Part shown: positions 5,927-8,347 of the stretch, one piece after another
Numbering within the stretch: the first letter of the stretch is position 1
Layout: each line of letters begins with the position of its first letter
DNA from: Chloroflexi bacterium RBG_16_48_8
GTDB taxonomy: Bacteria > Chloroflexota > Anaerolineae > Anaerolineales > E44-bin32
DNA length: 8,347 nt
NCBI GenBank assembly: GCA_001795115.1
Contig: MGNI01000110.1
Location: 2,874-11,220, forward strand
Reading direction: 5' to 3'
Program-made: the position numbers and the translations under genes
The notes under the pieces: model-generated
The model's database searches: none
What the model was told of the DNA's origin: nothing
The model's input: the letters and a program-made list of their open reading frames with translations, nothing else

Positions 5927-5955
5927 GTAGAGACGCCCCGCCGGGGCGTCTTTAC
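5927..5955. repeat. Long palindrome, 13-bp stem with one mismatch
   Basis: The left arm GTAGAGACGCCCC and right arm GGGGCGTCTTTAC pair except at one position around the loop GCC. GTAGAGACGC...GCGTCTCTAC palindromes are known as dispersed repeats, for example in cyanobacteria (from memory). It lies 94 bp after the stop of the minus-strand hydrolase and might end or stabilise that transcript, although no T-run follows on that strand. The remainder of 5705-6048 holds no supportable gene. Confidence 0.7.
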
Positions 5956-6048
5956 ACTGGGACAGGTTTGGGAATGTTCAAGATCTGCCCTTATAGCTCC
6001 TCTTTTTGGGATTGGATTGTACATCGGTTTTCGCCTTGGGTTCTCAAG

Positions 6049-7113
6049 TTAATCCACTGCCAGCAACTGCTCTCGCATCCAATCGCCCACCAAGGGCCGG
6101 TAGCGGTAGGGCATGTTATTGCAGACATGGTTGCCCTGCTCGTACATCACCAGCTCTGCATTAGGCGCTTCTTCTGCCACTCGCACCGCCTGCTGCCAGG
6201 GGATCAATCGATCCAATTTACCGAAGACGACCAGGAAAGGTTGTGTAAGCAGGTGCAGTACACCTTTCAAAGAGATCTGCTTGGCCTTCTTCTCGGCTTC
6301 GGCTTCGTCCTTGGAATGGGTGTGATGGGCGAAGGTTTCACGCGTGATGGGTGGAAGATCGGACCAACGCTCAGCAAATTCGTAAGGGCCGCCGATGGCG
6401 GATACCGCCTTCAATCGCGGTTCGAAAGCAGCCGCTCGTGGGGCAAAATATCCACCCAGGCTAACCCCCACGATCCCGATTCGATTGAGGTCGACATCTC
6501 TCCTACCTTCGAGAGCGTCCAGCATGGCAGATACAGCCACGTTGTAATCGGGACGAATAGTGGAGTTGTAGCCGGTCTCCCCTTGCCCAGGGCCATCCAT
6601 GGAGAGCGTGGCCAGCCCTCGCTGCAGGAAGACGTTCTCCCAATAGAAGAATTCCTCCTTGGTTGAATCCAGACCGGGCAAGAGGATCACCAGGGGTGGT
6701 CTCTTCAGGCCAGTGGGTCGGCGCAGGTTTGCGACCAATTGGTAGTCTTCAAAGGGGACCTCGAGCCGTTGCGCAGTTGGGTCAAGCAGGCGATGAGCCT
6801 CATATAAGGTTTTCACTGCTTTGTCCGTAGCCGCTCGATATTTCCCCATATCGACCATCCACACGAATTTGGAGAAATGATAGCAAAGCGCAGCACGCAC
6901 AAAGGCTTCTCCGGCTGTTAGCAGGTTTCCATTCGATTCCGCCTCTTTTGCTATCTCCGTATGCATGTCTCCGGTTTCGACCCAGGCATCCAACCATTCA
7001 TCCCAGCGTTCGATTGCACCGGACGTTCTCACGAAGTCATTATAATCCACGCCTTGGGCTATGAACCGTGGTGCCCAATTGGTGATGGCTGCTTGAACAC
7101 GTACGTCTGGCAT
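6049..7113 (-). CDS. Alpha/beta hydrolase, 2,6-dihydroxypseudooxynicotine hydrolase/FrsA-like
   Basis: 354 residues, intact. The N-terminal helical region (about 20-115; ERWDEWLDAW, ALCYHFSKFVW) precedes a hydrolase core starting near residue 138 (PPLVILLPGLDSTKEE). The nucleophile elbow is GVSLGGY with S218; the acid is D301 in FGKLDRLIP; the histidine is H329 in EQGNHVCNN; E248 lies in YEFAERW. From memory these match the active-site positions reported for Arthrobacter nicotinovorans 2,6-dihydroxypseudooxynicotine hydrolase (Ser217, Asp300, His329, Glu248), a C-C bond hydrolase of nicotine breakdown. Family architecture and length agree; the actual substrate is unknown, since relatives include esterases and other C-C hydrolases. 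The start is secure: AGGAGG lies 7 nt upstream of the ATG, inside the end of the truncated transporter, whose stop is 2 nt before this start. No signal peptide is seen, so it is cytosolic. Confidence 0.92.
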   Translation of the reverse strand: MPDVRVQAAITNWAPRFIAQGVDYNDFVRTSGAIERWDEWLDAWVETGDMHTEIAKEAESNGNLLTAGEAFVRAALCYHFSKFVWMVDMGKYRAATDKAVKTLYEAHRLLDPTAQRLEVPFEDYQLVANLRRPTGLKRPPLVILLPGLDSTKEEFFYWENVFLQRGLATLSMDGPGQGETGYNSTIRPDYNVAVSAMLDALEGRRDVDLNRIGIVGVSLGGYFAPRAAAFEPRLKAVSAIGGPYEFAERWSDLPPITRETFAHHTHSKDEAEAEKKAKQISLKGVLHLLTQPFLVVFGKLDRLIPWQQAVRVAEEAPNAELVMYEQGNHVCNNMPYRYRPLVGDWMREQLLAVD

Positions 7114-7115
7114 TT

Positions 7116-7766
7116 TTATTCCTCCTGTGAGAGTGTTATTGAGTAATGGATGATTGCTAAAGATCCGATCCTAACTAACAGCATGGAAGCTGTGAGGAGT
7201 CTTCCTTTTGAATCGTCGATTTTCCTTGATGTTAACATCAAGTTAAACTTAAATCTCATGAAGTGTTTGATGACCAGACCTCCTCGTGGAGGTCCAACGA
7301 TAGTCTCTGCTGGTGAAGTCGTAATGCCAAAGCTCCGACCTCGTTGTCCTGTTGAGAAATGGTCTGAAATGATCGCCATCGAAAGAGGTAAGATCCCTCC
7401 ACCCATTCCCAATAAAATCCGCCCAGCCATAAGCCAAGTGAGAGAGGGGGAAAACAGACAGGTTACCGCGCCCAGGAAAAAAGTTGCCATACCAGCAAGT
7501 AAGGTGAGCTTTTTCTCCAATCGATCCCCGATAAGGCCGCAAGTGGGCATCATACCGATATGTGCGAGATAGCGTACGACCAACGCCACGGAGAGAACTT
7601 TGACCTGCAGTGTGAATTCTTGTTGGATGGAGGGCAAGGCTACATTGAACATGCCAACATCCAAAAGATCAATCGTGCCCTGGAGCATGAGCCCAGACAG
7701 CATCCAATGCTGGCTTATGGGGGAGTTTTTGGGTTTAGACCGTATCGCTTCGCTGTTGACTTGCAT
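7116..7766 (-). pseudogene. Truncated MFS transporter (DHA2-like, N-terminal third to half only)
   Basis: 216 residues, while 12-14-helix family members have about 400-500. The intact part shows helix 1 with LLDVGMFNVALPSIQQEF, motif A as GLIGDRLEKK (77-86), RILLGMGGGILPLSMAIISD, and an antiporter-type motif C region AETIVGPPRGGLVIKHF (153-169). After F169 the expected GWRWIFxINxPIG helix is missing. The text continues directly with SRKIDDSKGRLLTASMLL (180-197), which resembles the central-loop/next-helix sequence of such transporters, so an internal deletion is likely. The frame then stops near the seventh helix. There is no second half downstream, as the hydrolase ATG follows 2 nt after the TAA. 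Transport activity is not expected. Start at ATG 7766 with only a weak GAAAG upstream; an in-frame stop lies 12 nt before it. The remnant may persist as a coupled leader for the hydrolase. Confidence 0.8.
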
Positions 7767-7804
7767 TACGTGCTTTCATCCTATGCTGGTAGATAAAGAG
7801 CTTC

Positions 7805-7837
7805 AGACCTCACAGGTCTTGGAGACCTGTGAGGTCT
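7805..7837. repeat. Perfect 15-bp inverted repeat with 3-nt loop
   Basis: AGACCTCACAGGTCT at 7805-7819 and AGACCTGTGAGGTCT at 7823-7837 are exact reverse complements around TGG. Each arm is itself nearly palindromic (AGACCT...AGGTCT), so the element can form one long hairpin or two small ones. It lies between the dead hydrolase and the transporter remnant. Such AGACCTGTGAGGTCT palindromes occur as dispersed intergenic repeats (from memory). It could stop or process the minus-strand transcript, but no T-run follows on either strand. Confidence 0.85.
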
Positions 7838-7869
7838 TGTATACCATCAGAATTCTTTTCCATATTGAG

Positions 7870-8220
7870 TCACTTAGACCAATATTCTACAAAGTTAATC
7901 ACGTTGCTGTTAAACTCCAGCGGAATATAAGGCTAAACCAATCTCAGAAACAGCAGAATGGTCATTCCTAGCTCAATAGAGGAGGGTTGGCATGCTCAGA
8001 CGACCCTCCCTGATCCAGCGGTGGATCTCCACCTTCTGCGGAGGCAGAGTTTTACGGAAGTAGCTCATATCACCCTTGTCTAAATCACCCAACTCTTCAG
8101 CAGCATGGCATGACCCCTTCCCACATCGTAATAGCGTGTGCGGATCCCCTCCACATCCACAAATTGGGCTCGATGGCCACAGAGAGAAGTGCTTTCATCA
8201 AAATGGAGCGCTTTACTCAT
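7870..8220 (-). pseudogene. Decayed alpha/beta hydrolase (MhpC-like) with internal deletions
   Basis: A good start remains: ATG at 8220 with GAAAGGA (8229-8235) 8 nt upstream. The first piece encodes RAQFVDVEGIRTRYYDVG, the usual first strands of an alpha/beta hydrolase, and runs into a stop at 8080-8082. A second piece in another frame (about 8100-7973) reads DLDKGDMSYFRKTL and then LPPQKVEIHRWIREGRLSM before PTLLY, matching the cap/late-core part just before the acid loop. A third piece, back in the first frame, reads ELGMTILLFLRLV (7974-7936). The last reads EFNSNVINFVEYWSK, ending in TGA at 7870-7872, as in the final helix of such enzymes. The oxyanion HGGG, serine elbow, acid and histidine regions are all absent, so it is inactive. 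About 115 codons remain of roughly 280. The remnant keeps the correct order of pieces, which points to successive deletions. Confidence 0.78.
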
Positions 8221-8282
8221 TAGAGTTGTCCTTTCAACTGATGAGGTGATTTTGACAAAGTAGCCACGATGGATCAACCCTT

Positions 8283-8347
8283 TTAGGTCCTTACGCGATC
8301 ATCTTCCTTCATTTCAACCTGGTCTCTATCCAATTCTCTCGAAATCG
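8283..8347 (-). CDS. C-terminal tail of a gene running off the right edge (tentative)
   Basis: One minus-strand frame is open from the window edge to a TAA at 8283-8285 and encodes ISRELDRDQVEMKEDDRVRT, a charged sequence plausible as a protein C-terminus. It would end 62 bp before the ATG of the decayed hydrolase on the same strand, a normal operon spacing. A second frame is also open to the edge but stops sooner. Twenty residues are too few to name a family or to exclude chance. Confidence 0.3.
   Translation of the reverse strand, partial: ISRELDRDQVEMKEDDRVRT

Noticed and set aside
5830..6666. 278-residue plus-strand open frame
   Set aside because: It runs antisense through the end of the intact alpha/beta hydrolase gene and through the palindromes; it has no ribosome binding site and no recognisable family.
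7150..7971. Plus-strand frames opposite the transporter remnant and the dead hydrolase
   Set aside because: They read as antisense of recognisable transporter and hydrolase sequence and cross the perfect inverted repeat.
8221..8277. Upstream extension of the decayed hydrolase to a TTG at 8277
   Set aside because: The ATG at 8220 has a GAAAGGA ribosome binding site and gives the expected N-terminus; the extension has neither.

Overview
This is bacterial DNA, probably from a chromosome. Genes are compact, Shine-Dalgarno sequences are strong, and several start and stop codons overlap or nearly touch. Taxonomy is an inference. The mix of a molybdenum hydroxylase, a DUF805/SHOCT membrane operon and dispersed palindromic repeats would fit an environmental Chloroflexota-like genome, but nothing here proves it.

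Layout. (1) Positions 1-1334, + strand: the 3' end of a xanthine dehydrogenase/CO dehydrogenase-type molybdenum large subunit, overlapped by its complete 2Fe-2S small subunit. (2) 1335-2949: a small minus-strand HEAT-repeat-like gene (1523-1915), then about 1 kb with no convincing gene. This stretch ends in a palindrome resembling a single type I-E CRISPR repeat. (3) 2950-4037, + strand: a tight three-gene unit of a DUF805 membrane protein with a C-terminal SHOCT domain, a second small membrane protein also ending in SHOCT, and a 32-residue charged, probably coiled-coil peptide. (4) 4038-4684: noncoding, opened by a second palindrome that shares an exact 18-bp core with the first. The two palindromes therefore bracket the DUF805/SHOCT unit. 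(5) 4685-8347, minus strand. In transcription order it holds a gene tail at the right edge, a decayed alpha/beta hydrolase, a truncated MFS transporter, an intact alpha/beta hydrolase of the 2,6-dihydroxypseudooxynicotine hydrolase/FrsA type, a cluster of palindromic repeats, and an intact Gfo/Idh/MocA oxidoreductase.

How it may work together. The minus-strand genes look like the worn remains of a catabolic cluster: a transporter, two hydrolases and an oxidoreductase, of which the transporter and one hydrolase are broken. The intact hydrolase starts 2 nt after the stop of the truncated transporter and uses a Shine-Dalgarno inside it, so the remnant may now serve as a translated leader. A molybdenum hydroxylase nearby together with a hydrolase of this type recalls N-heterocycle (nicotine) breakdown. 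The two lie about 5 kb apart on opposite strands and both families are broad, so this link is weak.

The least explained part is the SHOCT/SHOCT/coiled-coil operon and its flanking CRISPR-repeat-like palindromes. No cas gene and no second correctly spaced repeat is visible beside either palindrome.
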